DNA of 64,000 nucleotides from Pseudoscleropodium purum (GCA_963969395.1 OZ017796.1:32230243-32294242); one strand, 5' to 3'; counted from the stretch's first letter, positions 1-11,915 are shown. The notes: a model not told the origin generated them from the letters alone. Program-made: numbers and translations.

Positions 1-1669
1 ACGAAACGGACGAGTTGGTTTAAAAGCACAGCTCAACACCCGCTTAGAGTGCCCATCAAATTCTCCAACTGTCGACCCGGAATCCCACCTACAAGCAACA
101 TCCACATGTAAGCCTTCCGGGCATAATTCCGAAACAAATACGAAAAGAGTCCAGAAAAAAATTAAGATGGAAGGAGAGGTAATTGCGACCCTAGCTGATC
201 GAAAAACCCCAAAATCTTGCACGATGAGTATATTAAACCCTTCTAAGTTTTGCATATTATATCTAACTAATGCATTCTTTGGTGCGTGAGAATCCTCTTC
301 GATTTGCGAACACGAGTAATTAAAAAATTGATCATTCTAACAGTAAACATGCACTTGAAGCTTCACTTTCAGATGTCCTTCGAGGCTCATCTGTTGTAAA
401 CTGCTAAATCAATGATGTTCCAAAAGAGTTTATGAGTAGTATGTATGAAAGTTGACTTCAGCTTCGATCTTGTCGACATAAGGAAATGGAGAGTATCTCG
501 TCAACATTATGACATCACATCATGTGTTGGGCTTCGAATTCAGCATGGTGCATTCAAGAGCAGACAGGATACTAACTCGAAGATCCAAGAAAATTCAAGT
601 AACAAGTATAATCCAGCTGCATCACATTGCTCTCCAGCATCGCGTGCTCAACCCTAAACCCTACAACCAAGGTAACTAAAGCTAGAGGGGCTAGATGACT
701 GTCCACCTCTTTTCCCAATACCTTTGATGATAATTTAGCCCCTCTAGCTTTGATTTTTATGCAAAAATCGCTTCGTAAGTATTTACTCTCGATGGTATCT
801 AGTCAATCCCACTGCCTCAAAACAATGTGATGGATTTAGGGTTTAGACTGATGGATTGAAGACTAGACAGGTTACGAAGGAAATACGAAGGCCGATCCAT
901 GAAAATTCAAGCAACGAACACAATCCCGTTCTATTACACTGCTCAACCCCAAATCCTAGAAGTAAGAAGCTTGCGATTTCATACAAGAAAGCCTTGCCGA
1001 ACGAAGAGCCCTTGCCATCGCCTCACACCAGACTTGATCATTCTTGTGTAAACATTTCTTCGTAAATATTTAAACTCGACGGTATCTAGTCAATCCCATT
1101 GCCTCAGACCAATGTGATGGATTTAGGGTTTAGAGTGACGAATTCAAGACCAGACAGGATACGAAGGAAATACAACGGACGATCCAAGGAAATTCAAGCA
1201 GCGAATACAATCCAGTTCCATCCCATTGCTCAACCCCAAACCCTACACTCCAGAAGAAGCTTGAGAATTCATACAAGAAAGCCTTGACGAACGTGGAGCC
1301 CTTGCCATCGCCACACACCACAATCCGCTGCCCGTCCGGCGACCAATCTAGATCATCGATGGATCCCGACAACGCCCGAATCTCAAACCGAAGAGTACGG
1401 TCCGCATTGTTCCGGGCCCAAACCCTGACAGTCCCCGACACATCGCCCGACGCAATCCACTCGCCATTCGGGGAGAAGCGAGCCACAGTCACAGGGTAGC
1501 CGTGCTCGCCGTAAACCTCCACTTGCGACGGATCCTTCAAACTGCGTATGATGACGGATCGACCATTGCAATACAAAATGGAGCTCGACTTGGAATCGCC
1601 GGCAACCAGGATGCCGCGCCCACGCTCAGTGGCCGGCACGCTTGCGTACGTCTGCGCCAATTGTGCCAT
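1..1669 (-). CDS. AIP1: Actin-interacting protein 1 (WD40), N-terminal exons; gene continues off the left edge
   Basis: AIP1 works with ADF/cofilin to disassemble actin filaments in the cytoplasm. Exon 1 is 1669-1275 (ATG at 1669-1667, 131 codons plus 2 nt) and exon 2 is 88-1 and continues outside the window. Intron 1 (1274-89) has a GTATGA donor and a TGTAG acceptor, and the phases join to give [18 protein letters not shown]. Family signatures seen are [61 protein letters not shown] and [12 protein letters not shown], which is the first WD40 blade set of plant AIP1. The same frame stays open upstream to 1918, but the family starts at MAQL, so I chose 1669. Intron 1 holds decayed extra copies of the exon 1 end. 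I am very sure of the family; the rest of the gene (roughly 450 residues in the family) is not visible. Confidence 0.92.
520..1320. repeat. Three tandem copies of the AIP1 exon 1 / intron 1 boundary
   Basis: Three related units of about 290 bp lie head to tail. Landmarks: the ACAGGAT/ACAGGTT block occurs near 561, 863 and 1151, and the GATGGATTTAGGGTTTAG block at 829 and 1116 (period 287). The rightmost unit runs into the real end of AIP1 exon 1. The middle unit (about 775-1040) also copies the end of the exon coding sequence and its GTATGA donor, with substitutions. The leftmost unit (about 520-665) is shorter and more diverged. All extra copies sit inside AIP1 intron 1. Confidence 0.85.
678..751. 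repeat. Small perfect inverted repeat (16-bp arms)
   Basis: AAAGCTAGAGGGGCTA at 678-693 is the exact reverse complement of 736-751, with a 42-bp spacer. It lies between the first and second tandem units of AIP1 intron 1, where those units otherwise lose alignment. It is probably a tiny foldback insertion; no target duplication is obvious. Confidence 0.75.
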
Positions 1670-2470
1670 CGAGAGCACTCCACTGATGAAATTGATCGCC
1701 GCAAACGCAATAGCTGAACCTTTGAAGAATTGATAAAAGCAGCTGCTGCTTCTGCGACAATGGCAATGGCCAGGCCGGCAACAAATTCTGAAATCACAAA
1801 GTCGAACAGACATTGGTATGTTCACGAAGACTGACACAGATGGAGGTCCCAAATAGAGGTCCTGAATGTAGGTCTTAATTGAAATCCCTATGAAGTCGAT
1901 CAGGACGTGGAATTGCATAGTCAGGACCTGGTCCCCCTTGCAACCTTGCCTGTGTGGCAGTGTCCTGTAAGCCTGCTCTGACTGTAGCTAAGAGCGCAAT
2001 CCGGCGAACAACCGGCCATGCTTATATCTTATTAGTATCCCTTTAGCCGACGAAATTGTGTTTCTCCGCAATGTGCAGCAACTGGTGAAGGTCATTAAGA
2101 CAGGCAGTGGGCCAGACTTCTATTATTATCCAGCTCCATCCAATGGTGTTGCTGACTTCTGACGAGATTCGGTCGTGTTTCAAGCACATTCCTGTTTCGC
2201 ACCTGCCTTATGCATTCTTGCCTTTCTTGCTAGTAGTGGTGCCGCCTTTGAAGAGCCTGCGAAGCATTTGTGTTCCTTGGATAGATCGAAACTCCAGATG
2301 CGTTGAGGCTCTAAGTTAGATTCTTCACTACATTTGGTGGTGTTTGTGTTGAATGATGTGTTGGAACCAGTTGCTTGGCTTTGTGGAATGTGGAGTAGCG
2401 TCCCTAAATCTGCGATAGGTTTGTGAGTGATATTGGAAGAGAGGGCAGTTTATTTGTCGAGACATCAGCG
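1670..2470. promoter_or_regulatory. Shared 5' region between divergent AIP1 and DOMON-b561 genes
   Basis: An 800-bp stretch between two divergent start codons, which must hold both 5' leaders and promoters. I see no clear TATA box or other element that I can assign, and no further gene. Confidence 0.5.
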
Positions 2471-5400
2471 ATGGGGAGCAGCTGCGGCTATGGAGCTTCG
2501 AATCTGGTGTTGTGGACATGGGCATTGTGTGTAGTGATTGGCCTTGTGTCCCTTGCGAATACGGCCTTGGGGCAAGCCACTGATGCAGGATGTCCTGGGG
2601 ACTTGACAAATAAAGTGACCAAGTTTGAGACACGGAAGCTGATCTGCAAACAGTACAGCTTTCCCAGTAGTAATCCGTATGTCATTTGGGTACGTTCCTC
2701 CTCTCTTGGTCGTGATTCTTTCCAGAATGATAAAACAGGAGCTCTTGAAATGTGTGAATAGTTGTTAATTTTTTGCTCATTTGATAATTTCTAGCACATT
2801 TGTCGCACCCCGATTGAGTAGCAAATATGATGAGGCTACATCTATGGTTAACAATGGTGTGGAGCCCCTCTCATTGCCGGCCAGGACATCTTTCTCCTCC
2901 ATTTCTGGGACTCGAAAACCCTTACATAATGATTTGAAGCAGGCCTTACGAGACAACGCCACCCTCTTCACTAGATTGTATTCCTGGTCTTTGAAATTAA
3001 CTGACTCCGATTCTTGTGATTTGAAACAGGATTTACGAGACAATGCCACCCAAGTTGTCACCATGGTGGTGTCGATGCCGTTATCCCCCAACAAGTGGGC
3101 GGGGCTTGCCTTTTCAGCCGATGGGAACATGCTCGGTGCCTCTGCATTGATAGCCTCGCTAGGGTCGTCCGGTGCTCCCAGTGTAAACCAGTACAGTCTG
3201 AAGGAGAAGACTCGAGCGGGAGTGGTGAAAGGTGGCAAGGGGATTGTGTTGGTTGGCGGCAATCCTGAGGCGTACTACGAGCAAGGGAAGACAGTGTACA
3301 TGTCCTTCCAGGTGGACTTCGCCAAATCCACCGCCAAGCCCAATTACCTGCTCATGGCATATGGGAGTCTCTACCTAGATGGGTCACCGGATTATCACGA
3401 AGATAAATCATACTTCAATGCAGAGTTTGTCTCAGGTACCTTGAAGCTCCCCGTGAAGATTATAAACCAATGCAGTTAGGAGTCTTTAATGAATAATGTA
3501 GATGAGTCAGTTGTCACTTGCTAGTCTCGTTTTCTTAAACGCTCTGAAGATTAATCATACTTCAAAGCAGATTTTGTCTCAGGTAAGCTCACCGTAAAGA
3601 TTAGGAACCAATGCAGCTGGAGCGTCTTTGGTGAGCAATATAGATGAGCCTGGTGTCACTTGCTGGTCTATAGTTTCCTTTGAGGTTAACCCCCAAGCAC
3701 TTTGAAGATAAATCCTACTTGAATGCAGGTTTTGTCTCAGGGACTGTGAAACATTAGTAAGGTATATGCACCCACAATCGTATATAGTTACTGTTATTAA
3801 ACATGAATTATTTTTATTGGATCTTTTTGGCAACTTAAAGAGATAACGCAGTTTTCAATTGGTCCAAATGTAGGTGTTGCAATTTAAGTAGTGTTGCCAT
3901 TATGGGTGTACATACCTCAACCAACATAGTTGAATATCACTTCATTTTTTTTGGATGTAATGTGGGGTCTTTGGTGAACAATGTAGATGAAGTAAATGTC
4001 ACTTGTTTTTTTTTCCTTGAGGTTAACCATAAGCACATGTGAAACCATTTTTTGGATGATGAGCAAAGTGCTTTAGGGATGATGTTTTATCCAAATGGCT
4101 TCTCATTCATTCAATCTAGTTCTTGAATATGCAAAACGCAACCTTCTTTTATGACTATTTTGATGAAATTGAGTGATATGTACATTGGTACATGATACAA
4201 GCAAAAATATAAAAAATTCAATCAAGGATTTGGGCATAAAGAGTTTGACAACCTTGGAATATTTTGTCTCTAGCCATTTACTATGAGAAATCTTTTGACT
4301 TGCTTGATAAATAAATGTTATGACTTTCTTGAATTTCACATAATATTGTTTTAGGATTTTTTCTTTATTTCATTATTTTTAAGTTGTGCATGCTAGGGCA
4401 CTTTAGACAAAGCAACAAACTTAAAGTTTGAACCAACATCATGTGACACATAGAACAAGTTTAGAATAATCCATTACATTTATGACACATCATGGTGCTT
4501 TTGAGGTAATTATTCTCCAATCCATCTCATAGAAGGAGCTTGAAATTTTATTATCTCAAATGTCTATAGCAAGCCATCTAGGAGTCGTATGAGTGCTTCT
4601 TCAAGCTCATGGACTAGTGTAAAGTCAACATTGAACAAAATAAGGTAAAATGAATACCAAATAATTCTTGCACCAATCAGAGCGTTATCTCAGGCTTGTT
4701 TCTCTAACCTGTGGCCTTGGGTTTTTCCAATGTGGTGGAGCTTAATTGTGTGCCATGGTCTGCAGGTGTTGTCGCTGGGGAATCCGCAGAATCCAAACGT
4801 GAAAAGAAGAAGGAAATTCATGGGGCCTTCCAAATATTAGGGTGGGGATTGCTTCTGCCCATTGGGGCCCTGGTTGCTCGCTATGCGCGTTCCTTCGAGC
4901 CAGCTTGGTTCTACACTCACATCTCATTTCAGTTGGTTGGATTTGCCTGCATAATTGGCGGAGTGGTCACTGGTTTTGAGCTGGCGAAGGGTTTCCAACA
5001 TGATCGTCTCTCAGCGCATCGAGGACTTGGCTTCATCCTTTTCACTCTGGCATTTCTGCAGGTACTGCTATGTTTTTCTTTTTCTGTTTTCAGTATTCTT
5101 ATTATATATTTCCATTTAGCCGTAACAACATATGGATTGCTGATCACTGAACCTGTAAGTTAACTACACCTAATTGCGTCCAAAAATAGCAATTGAACAT
5201 TGTTTCTATCAGAAAATTGCCCACTTTTTTGTTGAATCTTGTTGGAAATTGAAAAAGTATTTTAAATTCTCTTCTTATACATTTTTTGGACACTATATGA
5301 ATAAACTAAGAGTTTACAAAGTGCTGAAAATAGGTGTACCCAAAAGTGACCTTGGACTCTCATGAGTAGAGGTAGTGTATTTTAGGCAACAATTAGGTGC

Positions 5401-6181
5401 AAGTACCTTGCTGAAATTCCACCATAGTTCTTGCTATTTAGAACTGCTTAATAGCCGTTTGATAGGATTCATAGCGGCTGAAGTAGCTTTAGATGGAGGA
5501 TCCTATTTGCATGTCTGTAAGCATTTTAACACATGTAGGAATGTGAATTTTGGGAGATGTATGAAGCCGCAGAGAGATCTTCGGGTAGAAGAACCAAATC
5601 TATTTTTTTTTATCAAATTTTCATTGCTATGTATGAATTTCTGATGCAATTTTAAATTGGGAGGTTGTATACCAGTGCAAGTGATAGTACACAACCCCAT
5701 ATCCATTTGAAGATCAGTGGTCATTGAAATTTAGCCCAGTCATACGGACACCCAACTTGCAAATCGAAGGCTAACCAAGTGCATGAAGTGCTAATTTGAG
5801 TTGCTGGTGGTAGCAGATGATGGGTTTAAGCTTCCTAATGGTTTGGTTCATCTACATCATTGCTTGCAGGTTCTGGCGGTGGGGTTGCGTCCAAAGAAAG
5901 ATGCCAAGGTGCGCAAGTATTGGAACTGGTACCATGCTGGAATCGGTCGGTTAGCTCTTTTCCTGGCCGTCATCAACGTCTTCTTGGGTCTCACCATGGC
6001 CAAAGCCAAAAACAGCTTCAAAGTTGCTTACATTGCCATTCTTTCCATTGAATTCTTGACCTTCATCATTTTGGAGGTTTTGTACTGGCGTCGGTGGAGC
6101 CTGCAACAACCTCAAGGGCAGCGAAGAGGGCAACAACCGAATCAGGATCCGCCTGGTTTCCAATTCGGTGGAACTGTGTGA
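2471..6181 (+). CDS. DOMON and cytochrome b561 domain protein (CYBDOM), about 410 aa, four exons
   Basis: A predicted ascorbate-linked transmembrane electron-transfer protein of the secretory pathway or plasma membrane. Exons are 2471-2689, 3030-3435, 4766-5061 and 5870-6181; phases agree and give 410 residues. Residues 1-36 are a signal peptide with a long hydrophobic core. A DOMON domain follows (to about 205; NKWAGLAFSADGNMLGASALI, YLLMAYGSLYLDGS). The b561 part has five hydrophobic segments, and the four histidines expected for two haems are seen at about H227, H260, H293 and H329 (EIHGAF, YTHISF, SAHRGLG, WYHAGIG), with LRPKKD between segments 3 and 4. The C-terminal tail is Gln-rich and hydrophilic. 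The substrate or partner cannot be told from sequence. Duplicated splice-site sequences flank exon 2. Family is certain; use of the exon 2 acceptor is less so, because an in-frame alternative exists at 2943. Confidence 0.9.
2931..3051 (+). repeat. Duplicated 3' splice acceptor with start of b561 exon 2
   Basis: A 34-bp block at 2931-2964 recurs at 3018-3051 with four mismatches. Each copy carries a pyrimidine-poor TTGAARCAG acceptor followed by codons for LRDNAT. The distance is 87 nt (29 codons) and the frame is open between them, so use of the upstream acceptor (exon from 2943) would insert 29 residues before the DOMON strand. The downstream copy fits the family better. Confidence 0.8.
3405..4010 (+). 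repeat. Decayed tandem copies of the b561 exon 2 end and donor
   Basis: The end of exon 2 with its donor (TACTTCAATGCAGAGTTTGTCTCAG, GT at 3436) recurs downstream near 3560-3582 and 3716-3740 (spacing about 147 and 158 bp). The following intron sequence (GTCTTTRRTGARYAATGTAGATGA) also recurs near 3484, 3627 and 3968. The second copy keeps a good GTAAGC donor; the third has GGGACT and has lost it. All extra copies lie in intron 2. Confidence 0.8.
5537..5790 (+). repeat. Dispersed intron repeat, copy 1 (b561 intron 3)
   Basis: It shares blocks with the copies at 27540 and 48105: GAATTTCTGATGCAATTTNAA followed by GGGAGGTTGTA, then CATTGAAATTTAGCCC and a CTAACCAAGTGCATGAA segment. It carries no coding sequence and no clear terminal repeats. 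It lies in the same orientation as the gene. Confidence 0.65.
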
Positions 6182-8013
6182 CACTATCCTAGTAGTCTTG
6201 GGGTATTAGGCTATCAGTTCAATAGATTAGTTTTTGAAGATTTCCCAAGCTCTCATTTTTATAAGCTGGTTCGTTGGATTTCAGCTGCTTAGGAATTGTC
6301 GTTGGACAGGGTCGTTGTATATTTCAGTTGTGGCTTCAGAGGTTCGTCGTTGCTAACCGCTTAGATGTTTTGTTTAATTTTTAAAATTTTAACCCTGGAG
6401 CGTTTGGACTCTTCTCCAGAATTGACGATTTGAAGAAAATCATTATAAAGTGCTATTTAGAAGAATATTTTAGAAGTGACATTCAAAGGAAAGTTGTAGA
6501 TTTTGAATTTTAGATTCCATCTGTATGGTTAGATTCACCAATACTATCACCAATATTTTCTACAAATTTGGAAAGGAAAATTTCAAAATTCCTTCAAAAT
6601 TTGATTACAGGCAAAATATTATCATTTTTTGAGCAAAAATTATTGGAATGGATTCAAAATGAGGTTTTCTTGACATGGTGATTTTTTGAAATTTTTGTGT
6701 TTTTTACATCTACAACTTCATTTTTGCTAATCTAGTTTTGAACAAGAGTCAATGCAATTTGACCACTTGTCACACTTCCACATTTGTAATTTTAGAAAAA
6801 AATTTATTCTAGTAACACCAAATCCAACCATTAAATAAGACAAGAACTCAATAAAGTATCACCAAAAATTAGGATGGCTTTCATCCAAGCAGGAACGAGA
6901 CAGAAATAAGAACTTCAATCTGTTCATTGTCCAAAAAATGGACGTCAGAGCGCTCCAGGGTTGACCCTGTAAAGGCCCAGCGATAGTCTAAATTTTCTTC
7001 AGAAATGCAAAGATGTGAAATAAAGTGCAATTCAGAATAATAAATTTATGAAGACTTTTAAACAGAAGTTGCAAAGTGTGACCTATACATGTAATCCGTA
7101 TGGTTCAATCTACCCTTGCACTAACTATTAGTCCTTATTGAAATTTGCAATCAAAAATTGAAAATTCCTCCTAGGATTGTTAGGGAATTGAAAATCATTA
7201 ATTTTGAACAAGAAGTTTTTTCTTTACTGTAGAATTTTCAGTTTTAAATATAGTGGATTTTCAGGAGTTTGATCTGATGTCATGTCTATAGGGCAATGAG
7301 AGAACTTAGTTTTGAGGACTTAATTCTCCCACTCAGATCTCTCATTGGTCTCAATTATGTACAGGAAAGTCCGTAGAAGTCTTGCAAGGTGAAAGGTTAT
7401 TTGAGTTTGAAATAAGCTTCTGGATCACGCTGCTTCACTTTGTAACTTTCTTAAGGAGTTGTTTCAACACCAACGAAAAAAGATGTCAGATTCTTTTCTG
7501 GAAAATCTGCAAGAAGACGTGCAATAATCACCAATTAAATACCATGTATGTTCTCTAAGACTAAATCAAATGTCACACATTTGGGTCTTTTCGGGGGACA
7601 ACAACCACAGTGGAAACGGGTGAATTCTCACAACTGCAAAAGAATGTAAAGTCGGTGTTGCAGCAAACCTAGTGCCACTGGTTTCACAAGTTCTTCATTA
7701 ACTTATTACAAACTCAAAAAAACGTTGATGAGTTCAAACATGAGTGAACACTCTGATGGCAGGGCGCCGCCGAGCTAACAAACTAATCGAGAAACTAGGC
7801 AGGTTCTGAAGAAGGGTCGGTCAGTCAGTAGAAGCAACCAAAGGTTGAAGAATGACAGTTTTGTTTCCCATATTTGATTATCAAAATAGTGTTACACGGA
7901 CTTCATGGACGAGAAAAATCCGTGTGATCGTTTAAACAAAAGAGGCACCGAAATTCAACTCCCTATGTATACCGGCAAGTACATTTAACATGTCCAACTC
8001 TTCTGTCCGAAAA
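6182..8013. other. Intergenic region between convergent b561 and ISA3 genes
   Basis: It contains the two 3' untranslated regions and one inverted-repeat element (6391-6962). I see no further gene in its 1.8 kb. Confidence 0.7.
6391..6962. mobile_element. Miniature terminal-inverted-repeat element, about 570 bp
   Basis: AACCCTGGAGCG at 6391-6402 is exactly matched in inverted form by CGCTCCAGGGTT at 6951-6962; imperfect pairing continues inward. The inside is AT-rich and non-coding. The TIR resembles in style the TTAACCC ends of the elements at 21125 and 58151. No certain target duplication. Confidence 0.6.
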
Positions 8014-10772
8014 TTAGGACTTCGCTTGGAACACAACTGACGAAAATGGCGCCATTTCATAATGGTGGCCGATTCCAACTTGGCCTTCATCACAGAAGTC
8101 ATCAGGAGACGGTAAGTTAGTGTCTACAAGTCGAAACCATTGTTTCCCAGCTGGAGGAACCGGCACATTCACTTGCACCCCGAAATCGTGCGAGTTAAAC
8201 GCAACATACAGGTCCCCGCCACCCAAGCTCCCTTCATGAAGTGAGAAGGCCAGAAACCGGCTGTCAGGGTTCAACCAGTCCCGCTCATGCCACGTCACAT
8301 CGTGCTCACTAAGAAAGGACTCTCGTCCAAGCAGAGGATGCTCTTTACGAAACTGGAAGGTCTTTGAAAAGAATCGAAACTGGGCGTTTCGTTTGGATTC
8401 TAGCTCTTTCCATTGAAAATGATTAATCTTAGTGTCATGTCCGTAACTGTTGTTATTCCCAAGACGAGTGTGCCCATACTCATCTCCCATCAAAATCATG
8501 GGCGCGCCCTGTGAAACAACTAGCGCCACTTGAAAGTTCTTCATCTGCCGGTTCCGAATGGCCTTCACTCCATAATCCTCAGTTTCGCCCTCCACTCCAC
8601 AATTCCAGCTCAGATTGTCGTTGGAGCCATCCTGACCTCCCTCACCATTCGCTGCATTCTGCTTCATGTTGTACGAAACCAGATCATGAAGAGTGAATCC
8701 GTCGTGTGCAATCACAAAGTTGATGCTGTGGTACGGCTTTCTATTATGGTTGTGATATAAATCAGCAGAGCCAGCTAACCGAGTAGCAAATGCACCTTTC
8801 ACACCTGCATCCCCCCGGATGAACCTGCGCACATCGTCACGATATTTCCCATTCCATTCCGCCCACTTGTCCCAGTTAGGGAAGTGACCCACGAGATACA
8901 AACCTCCACAGTCCCAAGGCTCAGCGATCAGCTTACACTGCTTCAATATTGAGTCTTGTGCAATAGCTTTCACAATCGGAGGAGACGCGAGAGGCTGCCC
9001 ATCAGTCCCCCGACAAAGGATGCTCGCTAAATCAAACCGAAAGCCATCAACATGATACTCTGTTACCCAGTGACGTAGACTGTCCAAGATAAGCTCCATA
9101 ACCACTGGGTGGTTGCAGTTGAAAGTATTCCCACAGCCACCGTAATTCGCTAGCTGTACGTAACTATTTAAGTCCACCATGTAGTACACCAAGTTGTCAA
9201 TGCCACGGAAGGAGGTGAGATAAGGATGCTCATCATCCGATTCATTTGTATGGTTAAAAACCACGTCCAGGATCACCTCAATACCTGCATTATGCAAAGC
9301 CCGAACCATTTCCTTAAACTCAAACGAAGCTGCCAAAGCTCCACCGCCGTTGCTAGCATATCGGCTCATAGGGGCAAAGAAGTTGACAGTCGAGTAGCCC
9401 CATGTATTGATCATGTGGTCTCTCGGATTCTTCCTCCTCTGAAACTCAAACTCATCATACTCAAAGACGGGTAAAAGCTCCACGGCGTTTACCCCCAGCT
9501 CCACAAGATGGGGGATCTTCTCTATCAGCCCAAGGTAGCTCCCCCTTAAACCGGGTTCTACACCTGAAGATTCATCTCGTGAAAACCCACGCACGTTCAT
9601 TTCGTAGATGACGAGGTCTTTTTCATGTAAACCAGGAGCTTGGTAATCCTCTCCCCAGTTGAAATCATTGACAGTGAAGTCGTAGGTGCCCAGAAAAGGA
9701 GCCCACTTCTGACTGGAATCTCCAAACACGCGCCGACCCTCAACCAATTTGGCATACGGGTCCAGCAAGACGTGCTCACCGTCAAAACGGTGCCCCTTCT
9801 CCCATCCCTTTGGCCCGTCCACGCGGTAGCCATACAATACCCCACTCCGAGGTAGCCCCTCTACCAGCACGTGCCATGTGTTGTCTGTTCGGTGCTTTTG
9901 AGCGTCCAACTCAATCACCTGCGTCGGCACTTCCGTGTTCGAAGGGTCTAAATATCTGTAAAAGCCAATTCGATATCATGAGCCTGTCATAAGATACAAG
10001 GAGCTTATAATCCTCGTCAAAACAATAGACTCCAAATTACAATGCAGTGATCAAAACCAAAAACTTTGAACACAAAACGTTGCAAAGCCTAACACACAAC
10101 AGTCGAGACAAAAATGTCCTCAGAAACTTGAGCTACGTGATTCTACAATTGACAATTGCACACAGACTCAGTTTTTGCATTCTTTCTAGAATACACTCAA
10201 AAACTTCTCCATCAACCAAAAGAGCTGTACCAGAACAATAAAGGTTTTGACACTGAAGTAGCATTGAGACATTCCACCACAAACTCCAATTGCAAAAAAT
10301 CGCCCTAGTCTGCCGACATTGTGACTGGCACGACACAACTAGCATCAAACAATTCGCGAGTTTGAAGGTTTATGACTTCCGGCACTTACATACACAAGGA
10401 CACCGATGTCGCATGTTGCGAGAAGAGAGCAAAGTTGATCCCATTCTCAGCTGGCGAGGTCCCCAGAGGTCGAGCTTCCCCAGTCTCGCAAGTGAATGCA
10501 GTGACCGAAGCCGTCTGAACGGCGGCCACGGCCACACAGAGACTTGACCACCTCGCCTTGGAAACTCCGCCCTCGCAAATGAGGTTGTCCATACGCTTGC
10601 TGTGGGCGATCCAGCTCTGGCTGTTGGATCCAGGACGGGAGGGAGACGACGCAGCAGCAGCACAATGACGAGCAGCTACTCCGGAAGCTACACAAGGAAG
10701 AGGAGCTTGGGGTGGGAGAGTGGAGAAGAGTGGAGACGGGCACGAGCTCCAGGACTTGAAAAGAGTCGCCAT
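8014..10772 (-). CDS. ISA3: Isoamylase-type starch debranching enzyme, ISA3 type, 774 aa, two exons
   Basis: A glycoside hydrolase family 13 enzyme that cleaves alpha-1,6 branch points; plant ISA3 acts in plastid starch breakdown. Exon 1 is 10772-10390 and exon 2 is 9955-8014, with a GTAAGT donor and CAG acceptor; the phases agree and give 774 aa, usual for the family. The first 60 or so residues are Ser/Ala-rich with no acidic residues, as expected of a plastid transit peptide. Exon 1 also holds the [20 protein letters not shown] carbohydrate-binding-module segment. Catalytic motifs are DGFRFDLAS (nucleophile D about 436), IAEPWDCGG (acid/base E about 473) and [10 protein letters not shown] (D about 546); region I is ILDVVFNHT. 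The match to ISA3, rather than ISA1 or ISA2, is strong along the whole length. The frame is open a little upstream of 10772, but only with a GTG codon, so I start at this ATG. One intron is far fewer than flowering-plant homologues have. Confidence 0.95.
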
Positions 10773-11915
10773 AGCCGCAAGCACAGCCCTGTTCCGGTAA
10801 TCAAAGCTACACAGACGAGCACATAGAGTCACTTAACATTGAGCGAGCTTCGGTCCTCACAGAAATGGCCATACTCCGCAAACTCCGGTGGGTTTGAGAC
10901 TTTGTCTAAAACCCTTCGAAATGTACGAACACACGTGTGGAACTTGTGACAGCTGATTTGGCACCGTACCTCAACCTGGTGAAGATTCTGTACATTCGAT
11001 TCCACAGGCAAATTCTAAATCAGTGAGTGTCTGGTTGCAACAGACTTACAGAGACGGACATCAATAGCAGGAATCATGGTGATCAATTGACAAAACACGT
11101 GATATTGGAAAAGTAAAAGGCGAATATTGATTGTTTTACGTCACGACAGTGGGTCATGGACTCATAGGTCTCCTGTCTCTTAAGCTTAGGTCTCAAAGGT
11201 ACACTACGAAGGTTATTAGGTTTGCATAGCTGCGTGCAGTGGAGAGTTGGCTTCGAAGGAGTAGTTGCCTGGCTTTTGATTGTTTCACAAGCCAACATCC
11301 CGCCCCCTAAACCAAGAAGACGGAGCCAGGCATCTGCACTGGAATAATTTAAGGGTTGTTGGCTTGTGGAACTGTCAGAACGTGGCAGTTACTGTGTTCC
11401 AAACTATTTCTGTGGTGTCTCCTGCTCGCAAATGACGCACAGAGGCAACGTCCAATCTTTCACACTCCGGTTTCATAATAAGGCTGAGATTCCTCAAAGA
11501 TGGCAACGATCCAAGTCACAATAATGACACTGAAGAACATACATATTCAAGTGAGACGGTAGAAGCTCCCACGCACACAGCTATGAAGCTCTGAGGATCT
11601 TGACTCTTGAGAGATGTCTAACGAGAGTGGATTCCTACAAGCAGAGCACCACAACGTAAAGTAGAAAGCATCACTTCATTTCGGTCCAAGTTCCAGTACC
11701 AAGCTGACCTTCAAGTGTTAATTTACAATGAGGAGACTCCCACCACATCCTGAGAAACAATTCTCAAGAGTTCATGGTTCAACAGCAATAAAACTATCCA
11801 AGAATCCAGGCCCTGAATGACCTTCACTTACCATTCAAGAAACAAACCCTAATTTTATACAGAGAAATTGTGGGCGGTGCCGGCATTGACTTAAGTTAAC
11901 TTACAACTCTCCAGT

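Noticed and set aside
1670..1918. Upstream in-frame extension of AIP1 (83 residues)
   Set aside because: The family starts at MAQL at 1669; the extension is Cys-rich, unlike AIP1, and is most likely 5' leader.
10773..10832. Upstream start for ISA3 at 10832
   Set aside because: The first codon there is GTG, not ATG; the first in-frame ATG is at 10772 and begins a good transit peptide.
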